A DNA stretch of 64,000 nucleotides from Streptomyces sp. Edi4 (GTDB lineage Bacteria > Actinomycetota > Actinomycetes > Streptomycetales > Streptomycetaceae): the NCBI RefSeq assembly GCF_040253615.1, contig NZ_JBEJGY010000004.1, positions 806,001-870,000 on the forward strand. Direction: 5' to 3'. This document shows, one piece after another, positions 16,541 through 25,374 of this stretch. Each line of letters opens with the position of its first letter. The stretch's first letter is position 1. Both the position numbers and the translations under genes were made by a program. Under the pieces are notes generated by a model, which saw nothing but the letters and a program-made list of their open reading frames with translations, made no database searches and was not told where the DNA came from.

Positions 16541-16969
16541 TCATGTCCGTGCGACGCACACCTGGAGAAGCAGACCTCTGCCGCCGCGCGGTGGACCGCG
16601 CCGCGCCGTCGCGAGCCCCGACGACCACGGCCCGGCGGGCTTGCCGACCACCAGGACCACCAGGGCGAGGAGGGCGAGCAGGCCGGTGGCGGCCAGCGGC
16701 AGCCGCTCCCGGGCGCCGGTCGACACACACGTCTCCCCGTGCGCCCCGGTGACCACCGGCGCGGCCCGCGCGACCAGCCGCTCGGCCGCGACCGTCGCGT
16801 GCGTCATGCTCATGAATGCGGCGGACGGGGGAGGCGCCATCGCCATCTCGCCGTGGCAGCCCCCCGCCGCGCTCGCGGGAGCGCCGTGCATGGAGAAGAG
16901 CCCGAGCAGGACGGCACACAGGACGAACAGCCGGGCTGTCCCCGTCCCGCTCGCTCGCCCTCGGCCCAT
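16541..16969 (-). CDS. DUF6153-like membrane protein
   Basis: A 142-residue protein with a hydrophobic N-terminal helix ending GLFSMHG, then a Met/His/Cys-containing exposed segment (CHGEMAMAPPP and FMSMTHAT), a second helix (LAATGLLALLALVVLVVG) and a basic tail. The GLFSMHG motif is typical of the DUF6153-like Streptomyces proteins. It precedes the DUF305 gene on the same strand, suggesting a shared metal-related function. Two 21-base direct repeats and a TACCC/GGGT inverted repeat lie upstream. Confidence 0.65.
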   Translation of the reverse strand: MGRGRASGTGTARLFVLCAVLLGLFSMHGAPASAAGGCHGEMAMAPPPSAAFMSMTHATVAAERLVARAAPVVTGAHGETCVSTGARERLPLAATGLLALLALVVLVVGKPAGPWSSGLATARRGPPRGGRGLLLQVCVART

Positions 16970-16995
16970 GACTGCCCCGGTCCCCTTACGTATGG

Positions 16996-17048
16996 ACGGA
17001 TCCTCTTGTGTACGGAACGCCGTGAGTACGGATCCTCTTGTGTACGGA
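16996..17048. repeat. 21-bp direct repeats in promoter
   Basis: The 21 bases at 16996-17016 (core ATCCTCTTGTGTACGGA) recur exactly at 17028-17048, giving a 32-base period, with a partial third copy starting at 17042. They lie just upstream of the DUF6153-like gene. Confidence 0.9.
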
Positions 17049-17071
17049 TCCTGCGCTCTGGGGCCCGACCA

Positions 17072-17086
17072 TACCCCCACCGGGTG
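17072..17086. promoter_or_regulatory. CsoR-like TACCC-N5-GGGTG box
   Basis: TACCC-CCACC-GGGTG lies between the DUF6153-like gene and the divergent RpiR gene. The known Streptomyces copper repressor CsoR binds TACCC/GGGTA inverted repeats with a five- or six-base spacer; the last base here is a mismatch. This is an inference only. Confidence 0.35.
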
Positions 17087-17293
17087 TGCGTCCGGCGCCC
17101 CCACTCCGGCGTGCCTCCCGGCGTGGCCCCCGGCGTGGCCCCCGGAGCCGAGCGACCTGGCCGACGCCGCTCCGGTCGCCGAAGAGCCCGCGTACGTGCC
17201 CGAAGTGGCCAGGTCAGTGGGTGAGATGTGGCCTGGTCCGCACCAGAGGTGGGTTATGTTTTGAGCACACATGGCTCGAGAAGGAGGCCGTCG

Positions 17294-18211
17294 GTGTCAT
17301 CGGGGCAGCAGGTACGCGCCCAGTCGGCTGCGATCACGCCGAGCGGGCAGCCCTCGGACCACGAGCGCGTCCCGGCCGACCGCGTCCGGGCCCTGTTCGA
17401 CGGCCGTCGCCTCTCCCCCGGCCAACGGCGCATCGCCCAGTACCTCATCGACCACCTCACCGACGCCGCCTTCCTTTCCATCACCGAGCTCGCGGAACGG
17501 GTCGGCGTGAGCCAGCCCTCCGTGACGCGCTTCGCGGCCTCGCTCGGCTACAGCGGTTACCCCGCGCTGCGTGAGGCCCTGCAACCGATCGCCCTGAGCG
17601 CGGTCGCGGGCACACCCGAGGGCCGCGACGAGAGCCGGCACAACGAGCTCCAGGCGGCGGTGGACGCCGAGATCGAGAACCTGGAGCAGGTGCGCCGCCT
17701 GGTCGCCAACACCTCCCAGGTCCTGGAGATCGGCCACGAGCTGGCGCTCTCGGTCCCGCTGACCGTCCTCGGCCTGCGCATCTCGGTGTCCCTCGCGGAG
17801 TACTTCGCGTACGCGGCGCGGCGCATCCACCCCGATGTGCGGCTGGTGACGCGCGGCGGCAGCGTCGCCTATGACGCGCTGCTGCAATCCCGCTCGGCGG
17901 GCGGCACCTGGGTCCTGGCGTTCGCGATGCCCCGGCACGCCAAGGAGACGCTGGCGGCGCTGCGGGCCGCGCGGAGCGCGGGTCTGCGCGTCGCGCTGGT
18001 CACGGACACCACCCTCGGTCCGCTGGTCGACGAGGCCGATGTGGCCCTGACCGCGGGCACCGGCTCCCGGTTGGTGTTCGACTCCTACGCGGCGCCGGGC
18101 GTCCTGGCCGCCGCGATCCTCCAGGCGATGGCGGACGCCGATCCGGAGCGCACGCAGGCGCGGCTCGAGGAGTACGAGCAGGCCGCCGACAAACACGGAT
18201 TCTTCCTCTAG
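17294..18211 (+). CDS. RpiR/MurR-family transcriptional regulator
   Basis: A 305-residue RpiR-type regulator: an N-terminal helix-turn-helix domain (SITELAERVGVSQPSVTRF, about residues 60-80) and a C-terminal SIS sugar-phosphate-binding domain from about residue 145. The GTG at 17294 is chosen because AAGGAGG (17281-17287) stands six bases before it. Members control sugar-phosphate catabolism or, in Streptomyces, other metabolism; the target is not evident. It diverges from the DUF6153/DUF305 genes. The intergenic region after it contains AT-rich direct repeats that could be its sites. Confidence 0.88.
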   Translation: MSSGQQVRAQSAAITPSGQPSDHERVPADRVRALFDGRRLSPGQRRIAQYLIDHLTDAAFLSITELAERVGVSQPSVTRFAASLGYSGYPALREALQPIALSAVAGTPEGRDESRHNELQAAVDAEIENLEQVRRLVANTSQVLEIGHELALSVPLTVLGLRISVSLAEYFAYAARRIHPDVRLVTRGGSVAYDALLQSRSAGGTWVLAFAMPRHAKETLAALRAARSAGLRVALVTDTTLGPLVDEADVALTAGTGSRLVFDSYAAPGVLAAAILQAMADADPERTQARLEEYEQAADKHGFFL

Positions 18212-18559
18212 CGGGCCTCTCAGCCTTCCGATTCCTCCCTCACGGGCCGATTCGCCCCGCCGGTCCCCAGGATCTTCACACCCCGGCAGCGCATGAATTT
18301 TTTCATACCCTTGTTTACTCAACGGTATATATGTTTACTGAGGCGTGGCGGCCATCGATCCCCCCACGCCAGGAAGAGCGACCCCCAGTCCCTCTGTGAA
18401 CGAACACCCCGCGTGACGCCCCCCTCCTCACGTCGCGCCGGATGTCCGTTCCGGCCAGTCGGATCCGTCGGCCCGCCCGTGGCGGCCCCGGTCAACCCCT
18501 GGGCCGGGGCCGCCCATCACCTCTCGATCAGAGTTCGCCACCCATCGGAAGCGACGAGC
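18212..18559. other. AT-rich intergenic region
   Basis: About 350 bases without a gene. A markedly AT-rich island at 18296-18340 contains GAATTTTTTC and two direct repeats; see the separate entry. The rest is ordinary GC-rich leader. Confidence 0.5.
18312..18339. promoter_or_regulatory. TGTTTACT direct repeats spaced 20 bp
   Basis: TGTTTACTCA at 18312 and TGTTTACTGA at 18332 lie exactly 20 bases apart, two helical turns, in an AT-rich island with TATATA between them. This looks like a promoter or an activator/repressor site for the gene at 18560 or for the upstream RpiR protein. Confidence 0.4.
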
Positions 18560-18964
18560 ATGCCTCCTACGGCCCCCACCACCACGCTCAGCCCGGACTG
18601 GCCCTGTCAGGTCAAGCCACCGGGGAGCCGTGACTGGGAACGCACCGCCACGCGCTGGCTGCGCGACCTGCTGCCGGCCCGCTACGCCGGCTACTCCCCC
18701 CTCGTACGTCACCACGTCCTGCTGGCCCGGCACGCCCAGATCCAGGTGCAGCACGAGATCCGCGCCGTGCGCGTGGCCCTGCAAACGAGCCGCGCCGAAC
18801 TGCCCACGCTCGGCGTGGCCCCGGCCGTCATCGAGAACACCATCAGGATGTACGCGATGGAGCTCGAACAGCTCGGCCGTCTCGCCCGGGGTGTGCGGCT
18901 CATCATGGAGGCGCTGATGGACGACGGCGCCCCCGCGCGCAGATCGCCCGCACAGCGCAGGTGA
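18560..18964 (+). CDS. Hypothetical helical protein
   Basis: A 134-residue protein of unknown function. After a proline/threonine-rich start comes WERTATRWLRDLLPARYAGY, then two long helices rich in Arg, Glu and Leu (HVLLARHAQIQVQHEIRAVR; ELEQLGRLARGVRLIMEAL). These could form a coiled-coil dimer. The ATG at 18560 is chosen because good codon usage begins there. No family recognised. Confidence 0.6.
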   Translation: MPPTAPTTTLSPDWPCQVKPPGSRDWERTATRWLRDLLPARYAGYSPLVRHHVLLARHAQIQVQHEIRAVRVALQTSRAELPTLGVAPAVIENTIRMYAMELEQLGRLARGVRLIMEALMDDGAPARRSPAQRR

Positions 18965-19098
18965 CGCCCCGGCTGGTGCGGGTGACGTCCCGGCCGGTGC
19001 GGGCGCGGCCGGTGGCCCCGGTCACGACATGCGATTCCTCTGCGCGCGTGCGAGCGTGGAGGTGGCTCTACCCACCTGCCCACCAGGGGGCGACCAGC

Positions 19099-19269
19099 AT
19101 GAGCAAGAAGCAGACCCGCCAGAACCGGGGAGCGCGCACCGGCGGCCACGACCGCGGTGCCACCACCACCGACGCCACCGAGCAGGCGAAGAACCCCGCC
19201 CAGCCCGAGCGCACGCACCCGCTGTCCGAGGCCTCCCACAAGCAGCCACGGAAGTTCGGGCACAACTAG
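19099..19269 (+). CDS. Small hydrophilic protein
   Basis: A 56-residue, very polar protein (MSKKQTRQNRGARTGGHD and a tail KQPRKFGHN) without hydrophobic segments, probably intrinsically disordered. Its ATG follows a short spacer from a weak GGGGGCGAC site. Function unknown; calling it a gene rests on its clean codon use and the hairpin that follows. Confidence 0.5.
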   Translation: MSKKQTRQNRGARTGGHDRGATTTDATEQAKNPAQPERTHPLSEASHKQPRKFGHN

Positions 19270-19332
19270 GCGCACCGACAAGTGAGTTGACCGAAGCGAC
19301 CGCTCGTCGGCGCTCACCCCCGCGCCGGTTCG

Positions 19333-19381
19333 CGGTTTCGCGACATCACCCCGCAGGCACGCGGGTGGTGTCGCGAAACCG
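19333..19381. terminator. Long 21-bp stem-loop
   Basis: Bases 19333-19354 pair with 19361-19381 almost perfectly (one G-U pair and one bulge) around a six-base AGGCAC loop. It lies 64 bases after the small hydrophilic gene and 71 bases before the MFS gene, so it is a terminator of the first or a leader structure of the second. Confidence 0.7.
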
Positions 19382-19452
19382 CCGGAAAGGGGCTGTCCGG
19401 CCCTGCTGGAGTGGAGCGACATTTTGTGTTGCCCCCACCCAGGACGGGACTC

Positions 19453-20673
19453 ATGCCCACAGCGACCGCCACTTCCGCTCCCCCGGATCTCGCCGCCCCC
19501 GCGCCCCGCTCACCGCTCGTCTCCTGGCTGGCCGTGCTGTCGCTGATGCTGGGACTCTTCTCGATCGTCACCAGCGAGATCCTTCCCGTCGGCCTGCTCA
19601 CCGAGATCGGGTCCAGCTTCACCATCTCCGACGGCATGGCCGGCCTGATGATGACCCTGCCCGGCCTGCTCGCCGCAGCGTCCGCGCCACTGGTCACCGC
19701 CGCCACCGGGCGCGTCGACCGGAGGCTGATGCTCGGCGCGTTCGTGCTGCTGCTCGCGCTGGCCGACTTCCTGGCGGCGGCCGCGACCAGTTACTGGGTC
19801 ATGCTGGTCGCCCGGGTCATGGTCGGCGTCACCATCGGTGGCTTCTGGTCGATCGGCGCGGGCCTGGCCGGCCGTCTCGTGCCCCCGCGGTCGGTGGCGA
19901 AAGCCACCTCGGTGATCTTCGCGGCGGTCCCGCTCGGCTCGGTGCTCGGGGTGCCCGCGGGCACCTTCATCGGTGACCTCGCGGGCTGGCGTACGGCGTT
20001 CCTCGTCATGGGGTTCTTCACGCTGGCCGTCCTGGTCCTGCTGCTCCTGGTGGTCCCCCCGCTGCCCGCGCCGCGCGCCACCCGCCTGCGCGTCCTCGGC
20101 GCCATGCTGAAGAGTGTCAACACCCGCTTCGCCCTGCTGACCACCTTCCTCATCGTCCTCGCGCACTTCGCCACCTACACCTATGTGACCCCCTTCCTCG
20201 AGCGGGTGACCCAGGTGGGCGCCGGACTCATCACCGTCCATCTGCTCGTCTACGGAGTGGCGGGCATCGCCGGGAACTTCGTCGGCGGGGCGTACGCGCC
20301 CCGTCACCCACGTGCCACCTTCGCGGCGGCAGCCGCGATGATCGCCTGCGCCACCCTGCTGCTCCCGGTGCTGGGGCGGTGGGACGTGGGGGCGGTGGTC
20401 CTTCTGCTGGTCTGGGGCGCCGGATACGGGGCCGTGCCCGTGTGCTCGGGGACCTGGTTCGCAAAGGCCGCCCCCGACGCCCCGGAGGCGTCCTCCGTCC
20501 TGTTCACCGCGTCGTTCCAGGCCACCTTCTCCCTCGGGGCGCTGCTCGGCGGTGTCGTGGTGGACCACTCCTCGCCCTCGACGGTCATGGCGGCGGGCGG
20601 CGCGGTCGCCCTGCTCGCGGTGCCGGCGATCTGGTCCCATCGCGCGTGCAAGGTGTCGTGGCCCGAGTCCTGA
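19453..20673 (+). CDS. MFS exporter, DHA1-like
   Basis: A 406-residue major-facilitator protein with 12 predicted helices. The first helix carries the FSIVTSEILPVGLL pattern of the AraJ/NepI branch of drug-H+ antiporters, and a cytoplasmic loop-2 motif TGRVDRR is present. The ATG at 19453 places about 30 polar residues before helix 1. It likely expels sugars, nucleosides or drugs. No regulator is adjacent; a large stem-loop precedes it. Confidence 0.88.
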   Translation: MPTATATSAPPDLAAPAPRSPLVSWLAVLSLMLGLFSIVTSEILPVGLLTEIGSSFTISDGMAGLMMTLPGLLAAASAPLVTAATGRVDRRLMLGAFVLLLALADFLAAAATSYWVMLVARVMVGVTIGGFWSIGAGLAGRLVPPRSVAKATSVIFAAVPLGSVLGVPAGTFIGDLAGWRTAFLVMGFFTLAVLVLLLLVVPPLPAPRATRLRVLGAMLKSVNTRFALLTTFLIVLAHFATYTYVTPFLERVTQVGAGLITVHLLVYGVAGIAGNFVGGAYAPRHPRATFAAAAAMIACATLLLPVLGRWDVGAVVLLLVWGAGYGAVPVCSGTWFAKAAPDAPEASSVLFTASFQATFSLGALLGGVVVDHSSPSTVMAAGGAVALLAVPAIWSHRACKVSWPES

Positions 20674-20712
20674 GACAGGACCCGGGCTCCGCCATCGCCC
20701 CCGACGCCCTTG

Positions 20713-21543
20713 TCAGAACACGGAGTTGGCGACCCAGTGGTTGAGCAGTGCGGCGTCCCCCGAAGTCTCGACGGCGTCCGCCGTGAGGTCGAGCCGGCCG
20801 TACAGGAACAGCAGCAGATCGGCGGCGGACGCCTGGACCGTGGCGTCCACCGGGCGCGTGCCCTCGCCGTCGGCGGGGTGGGGTTCGAGCCCGAATCCGT
20901 CGGGGCGCAGCCGGATCAGCCAGTCCCCCGCCCGGTCGAGGCAGCGGAACCGGATGGCGGTGTCCTGGCCGCGCAGTTCGGCGGTCCTGGGCGCGAAGGA
21001 CGCCGCGAAGGGCAGATTGACGAGGAATTCGTCCACCCCGTCCGCCGCGAGGGCCGCGTCGATCTCCGACCGCACGCCGAGGGCGAGTTCCGCGTCGACG
21101 CGGTGCACCAGCGTCTCGAACAGCATCCGCCGGATCCAGAACCGGGCATGAGGATCGGCGCCCCACACCCACATCGAGGCGTCCGGATCGGTGTCGGCGA
21201 AGACACCGGCCGCCACCCGCGAGCTCGCGGTCAGCCAGGCGGGGTAGCCGTCGTCGCTGGTCGGCAGGTCGAGTTCCGTGTCACGGCTGCGGGGCCGTTC
21301 CTGGACGAGTCCGGCGAGCAGCCCTGAGAACATGCGCTGGACGCTTCCGGTGTGCCGGATCAGATCGACGAGGGTCCAGCCGGGACAGCTCGGCACCGGC
21401 GTCGCCAGGTCCGCGCCCGCCACGGCGCGCACCAAGCGGTCGGTCTCCGTCATCACCGCGGCGCGGTGGACCGCCGCGTCGGCCGCCCCTCGCGGGTGCC
21501 CCGCCGTGCGCCTGTCCTCGCTCATCTCGCTGCCCATGTCCAT
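20713..21543 (-). CDS. Mycothiol-dependent maleylpyruvate isomerase-family protein
   Basis: A 276-residue protein of the actinobacterial TIGR03083/maleylpyruvate-isomerase-like family. The N-terminal DinB-like metal-binding bundle has the signature PSCPGWTLVDLIRHTGSV; the middle has FWIRRMLFETLVHRVDAE, where a conserved His would complete the site. Such proteins use mycothiol as thiol cofactor, but most substrates are unknown. The ATG at 21543 is chosen because AGAGGA stands seven bases upstream. It ends facing the MFS gene, 39 bases apart. Confidence 0.85.
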   Translation of the reverse strand: MDMGSEMSEDRRTAGHPRGAADAAVHRAAVMTETDRLVRAVAGADLATPVPSCPGWTLVDLIRHTGSVQRMFSGLLAGLVQERPRSRDTELDLPTSDDGYPAWLTASSRVAAGVFADTDPDASMWVWGADPHARFWIRRMLFETLVHRVDAELALGVRSEIDAALAADGVDEFLVNLPFAASFAPRTAELRGQDTAIRFRCLDRAGDWLIRLRPDGFGLEPHPADGEGTRPVDATVQASAADLLLFLYGRLDLTADAVETSGDAALLNHWVANSVF

Positions 21544-21742
21544 GCCCCTGTCCTCTTGTCCGTGTGCGTCGGCCGCACAGGTTTCCTTCGCGCGCGGGCG
21601 CCCGCCCTGTGCCGGGCGCCCGGGATCAGTCTGCGCCGGGGGATGCCACGCGGTGCACGCGGGTGGCTCGCGGGGGCGGTGGGGCGCGCCCGCTCGGCCA
21701 CGCCGGGCCGACGGGACGGGCCGCGCGGTGTATGCAGGTGGG

Positions 21743-22923
21743 ATGGATCCCAAGGCACCGCGTGTGGCACAGCTCCGTTCCCTGGCGCCCCGGCACGCGG
21801 TGATGGCGGTGCCGTTCGCGATGATCGCGCTGGTCACGGTGGGCGGGGCGACCTGCTGGCCCCGCCCGATGTGCACCTCGGCCCGTTCCTCGCCGCGGCC
21901 CCCGCCGTCACGGCGTCCTTCGCGGGCCCCCGGGCCACGGCCCTGATCGGGGCCGTCGCCGTCCTCGCGCAGGTGATCGTCTCGATGGTGCGCGGCAGCG
22001 TCACCGACCTCAACCACACCTTCCAGATCATCACGCTGGTCCTGATCTCGGTGTGCGTGACCGTCTTCGCCCATCTGCGTGAGGTGCACGAGAAGGAGCT
22101 GGTGCAGTTGCGTTCGGTGGCCGAGGCCGCCCAGCAGGTGGTGCTGCGGCCCCTGCGTGAACGGCTGGGGCCGCTGCGGGTCGCGAGCGTGTATCTGGCG
22201 GCGGCCGCCGAGGCCAGGATCGGCGGGGACCTGTACGCCGCCGCCCGCACCGCCGGTGGCACCCGGCTCATCATCGGAGACGTACGCGGCAAGGGGCTCG
22301 AAGCGGTCGGGGACGCGGCGCTCGTGCTGGGCGCCTTCCGGGCCTCCGCCCACCAGGAGGCCGACCTGCCCTCGCTGGCCGCCTACCTCGAACGGGCGGT
22401 CGCGCCCGGCCTTGAAGGCATCCGGACGCCGCACCCCGGCGCCGAGCCGGGACCCGGGTCCGACGGTGACGCGCCCGCCGGCTCCTACGCCGATGATCCG
22501 GGCGAGTCCTTCATCACCGCGGCCCTGCTCGACATCCCCGACTCCGGCCGGGCCCTCTCGCTCGTCAACTGCGGCCACCCGCCGCCGCTGCTGTTGCGCG
22601 GCGGCCGTGTGATCCCCCTCGATGTGGACCAGCCGGCGCCTCCGCTGGGTCTCGTGGAGTTCGCGGCGACCCGGCTCGGCGCGCAGAGCTTCCCGTTCGA
22701 GCCGGGCGACATCCTGCTCCTGTATACGGACGGCGTCCTCGAAGCCCGCGACGAGCGCGGTGTCTTCTACCCTCTGACCGAACGGGCGGCCGCGTGGCGG
22801 GGCACCGGCCCCCGCGCCCTGCTGAGTTACCTGCGCGACGACCTTCTGGCACACGCGCCCACCGGCGCCCTGGGTGACGATGCCGCGATGGTGGCGGTCG
22901 AACGCCTCCCCCCAGTCATCTGA
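21743..22923 (+). pseudogene. PP2C/SpoIIE-type phosphatase with frameshift
   Basis: A membrane-anchored PP2C-family (SpoIIE/RsbU-like) serine phosphatase. The ATG frame gives MDPKAPRVAQLRSLAPRHAV and the first membrane helix, then runs out of frame at about 21845-21850. The neighbouring frame continues without stop with LLAPPDVHLGPFLAAAP, further helices and the catalytic domain: GGDLYAA, GDVRGKG, VNCGHPPPLLL, ILLLYTDGVLEARD and DDAAMV, covering the metal-binding aspartates. One missing or two extra bases break it. Because all else is intact, a sequence error is possible. Such phosphatases act on anti-sigma-factor antagonists. Confidence 0.75.
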
Positions 22924-22930
22924 TGGCGCG

Positions 22931-23269
22931 TCAGAGACGGGCGTCCAGGAACTCCTTGAGAACCGACCGGTCCACCACTCCTGCCTCGAAGCCCGTCGCC
23001 TCCCCGTCCTCGATCAGGACCACGGTGGGGGCGCCCGTGACACCGTAACGCCGTACGGGTTCGGGGCACCGCGCCATGTCGGCCTTGACCACGGTCAGAC
23101 GCCCCGCGTACTCGTCGGCGACACCGCTCACGACCGCGTCCATCGCCCTGCACGCATCGACGGCCTTCGGCCAGGTCCCGAAGAAGTACGCGAGCACCGG
23201 GCCGCCGGCCAGATTCAGGATGAAGGAGAACTCCTCGTTCTCCCGTGCTTGGTGAACCCTGCGGGCCAT
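22931..23269 (-). CDS. Thioredoxin-fold protein lacking CxxC
   Basis: A 112-residue thioredoxin-like protein. The fold landmarks remain: the strand VLAYFFGTW, Trp33, cis-proline loop TGAPTVVL (Pro81) and a final helix SVLKEFLDARL. However, the positions of the catalytic CGPC are PKAV (34-37), so it has no dithiol. It is therefore not a standard oxidoreductase; binding or chaperone roles are possible. The ATG at 23269 is chosen for AGGAG four bases upstream. It is convergent with the phosphatase gene, eight bases apart. Confidence 0.8.
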   Translation of the reverse strand: MARRVHQARENEEFSFILNLAGGPVLAYFFGTWPKAVDACRAMDAVVSGVADEYAGRLTVVKADMARCPEPVRRYGVTGAPTVVLIEDGEATGFEAGVVDRSVLKEFLDARL

Positions 23270-23444
23270 GGTGCTCCTCATCTTTCCGGTCGCGCTGCGG
23301 CACCCATCATGACCCGCGCCGGACCGGAACCGGTGGGCGCCCCGGCCCGGGCGGCACCCACCCGTTCGCGTCGGTGCGCGGCCGCCGGGGGCGCGGGGCG
23401 GATACTGACGGCGCTGCGTCCGTCGCGCGTCCAAGGAGCCGGTC

Positions 23445-24503
23445 ATGGTCCTGCCTCATCCGCTCAGCGGACCCCCCGCACGCGCCGTCGCGCGCCGGGC
23501 GGTGCTGCTCGGCACGGCGGCCTGGTGCGCGGGTACCGCCGCCTGTTCCGGCGGAGCCAAGCGTGCCTCGTCCGCCCCGTCGGCTCCGTCCGCCGCGTCC
23601 CCGTTCACCTCGCCCTCGTCCGCCTCCGGCTCCCGGGCGCCGTCCGCGAGCCCTCGTACGGAGCTGCCGCCGGCCGTGGCGTGGCGGCCCGGCGCAGGGG
23701 AGATCGAGCCCGCCGCCAAAGTCGCCGCCGTCCGGCTCGTCGAAGCGCTCGGTACGTGGCCCGCGGGGCAGGGCGGGGAACGTGCGGCGGCGGCCCGGGC
23801 CGCCCGGCTGGGAATCCCCGACGCCACGGCGACCGAACTCGCCGCCCAGGCAGGGTCGTTGCGGCCGCCGGCCGACGCGGCGGTCGTCCGGGTGATCGAC
23901 GCCCAGTACGGCGGGATCCTGCCCGACACGGCGAGTGTACTGGTGGTCTGCGACCAGCCGGCCCTGACCGGCGGCGCGGTCCGGCCGGGTGGCACCACCG
24001 TCGACGTGCGCCTCAGCCGCACCACCGACGGCTGGCGCGTCACCGCCCTGCACCCGGCGGCGCCGGGACCGGCCGTCGCCTTGAGCGCGGCGGCGCGCGA
24101 CGTCCTGGCCCAGTCCCGGATCGAGCTGCCGCCCGCATCCGCCGCCGACATCCGAAGCGGCGCCGTGCACGACAGTGTGCTGCGGGCGATGCTCCACCTC
24201 GCGGGCTCCTACCGGCTGTCGGTCAGCGTCGTACGCTCGGGGCACCCCCTCGACGTGTTCGGCACCGACCGCCCGAGCGACCATCCGCGTGGCCGCGCCT
24301 TCGACGTCTGGCGCGTCAACGGCCGCCCCGTCGTCGATCCCGCCACCTCGCGCGCCCTGATCACCGGCTTCATGCGGGCCGCGGCGGCGGCCGGGTCGTA
24401 CAACGTGGGCGGCCCCGTCCAGCTCACCGGCGGCGCCACGGCGAACCAGTTCTTCAGCGACGACACCCACCACGACCACGTGCACGTGGGTTTCGCCTCC
24501 TGA
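23445..24503 (+). CDS. Lipoprotein with M15-like peptidase domain
   Basis: A 352-residue exported protein. The N-terminus has paired arginines and a lipobox-like TAAC, then a Ser/Pro/Ala-rich linker to about residue 75. A middle region resembles a Streptomyces conserved domain. The C-terminal 130 residues carry the zinc-peptidase M15-type pattern [25 protein letters not shown] and the closing HHDHVHVGF, where His, Asp and His ligands are expected. Such domains cut D-Ala-containing peptidoglycan stems. It ends two bases from the convergent metallophosphoesterase relic. Confidence 0.7.
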   Translation: MVLPHPLSGPPARAVARRAVLLGTAAWCAGTAACSGGAKRASSAPSAPSAASPFTSPSSASGSRAPSASPRTELPPAVAWRPGAGEIEPAAKVAAVRLVEALGTWPAGQGGERAAAARAARLGIPDATATELAAQAGSLRPPADAAVVRVIDAQYGGILPDTASVLVVCDQPALTGGAVRPGGTTVDVRLSRTTDGWRVTALHPAAPGPAVALSAAARDVLAQSRIELPPASAADIRSGAVHDSVLRAMLHLAGSYRLSVSVVRSGHPLDVFGTDRPSDHPRGRAFDVWRVNGRPVVDPATSRALITGFMRAAAAAGSYNVGGPVQLTGGATANQFFSDDTHHDHVHVGFAS

Positions 24504-24505
24504 CC

Positions 24506-25307
24506 TCACCACACGGCCACGGGCGCCGCCGCGTGGCTGACGGGCACGGTGTGGGTCACCCACCCGGCGTCCGTACGCAGGTGCAGCAGGAAGGACGTCG
24601 GTTCCGCCAGATAATGGGGCACCCCGCCGCGCGGCGCGAGACCGCTGTGCAGGTGGGTGCTGGGCGCGACGGCCAGGACGGTGCCGGCGAAGGCGGTGGT
24701 CACCGGCGCAGCGCACATGGCCCGCCAGCACCCGTACGACCCGTGGATGACGTGCCACCACGGCGGCCAGCTCCTCGCCGTCGGCCAGCCGCATCCCGTC
24801 GAGGAAGGGGATCCCGACGGGCAGGGGCGGATGGTGCAGACAGACGAGCGCGGGGACGTCCGGGCGGCGCTCAAGTACCGTGTCCAGCCAGGAGAGTTGG
24901 GCCTCGCCCAGCCGGCCACCGGGTGAGCCGGGCACCGTCGAGTCGGCGACGACGACGGTGAGGCCCGGGTGCTCCACCACGTAGCGCGTCTCGTGTGGGG
25001 CGCCGGGGGAGCCGGGGAAGCCGAGGAAGGCAGTGCCCTCGAAGACCTCGCGCAGCGCCCGCGGATCGTCGTGGTTGCCCGCGACCAGATGCAGGGGCAG
25101 GGGGAACCCGGTGAGTAGGGCGCGCAGCGCCGCGTACTCTTCGGCCCTGCCCCGGTCGGCGAGGTCGCCGGTGACGACCACGGCGTCCGGGGGCGGATCG
25201 AGTGCGAGGACACGGCCGAGCGCGCGGCTCAGCGCCTCGGCGGGCGGTCCGGCCAGCGGGCCTGTTGTGATGTGCGGGTCACTGAGATGAGCGATGGCCG
25301 AAGTCAT
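24506..25307 (-). pseudogene. Metallophosphoesterase, frameshifted
   Basis: A calcineurin-like phosphoesterase of the CpdA/GpdQ type. Frame one has [31 protein letters not shown] and AGHVR. After about 24715 the sense continues in another frame ([18 protein letters not shown] and on to a stop at 24506). The final metal motif should read GHxH, but here it is GHVR, so besides the frameshift a ligand is substituted. Two lesions together point to a real pseudogene rather than a read error. Confidence 0.75.
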
Positions 25308-25374
25308 GCCCGTACGCTGCGCCGCCGCGCCCCGCGCCACACCCGGTCACGCTGAGGGCGTAGGCGCCTCCCGT

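Noticed and set aside
17072..17086. Calling a definite CsoR site
   Set aside because: One arm ends in G rather than A and no binding evidence exists; it is kept only as a low-confidence site.
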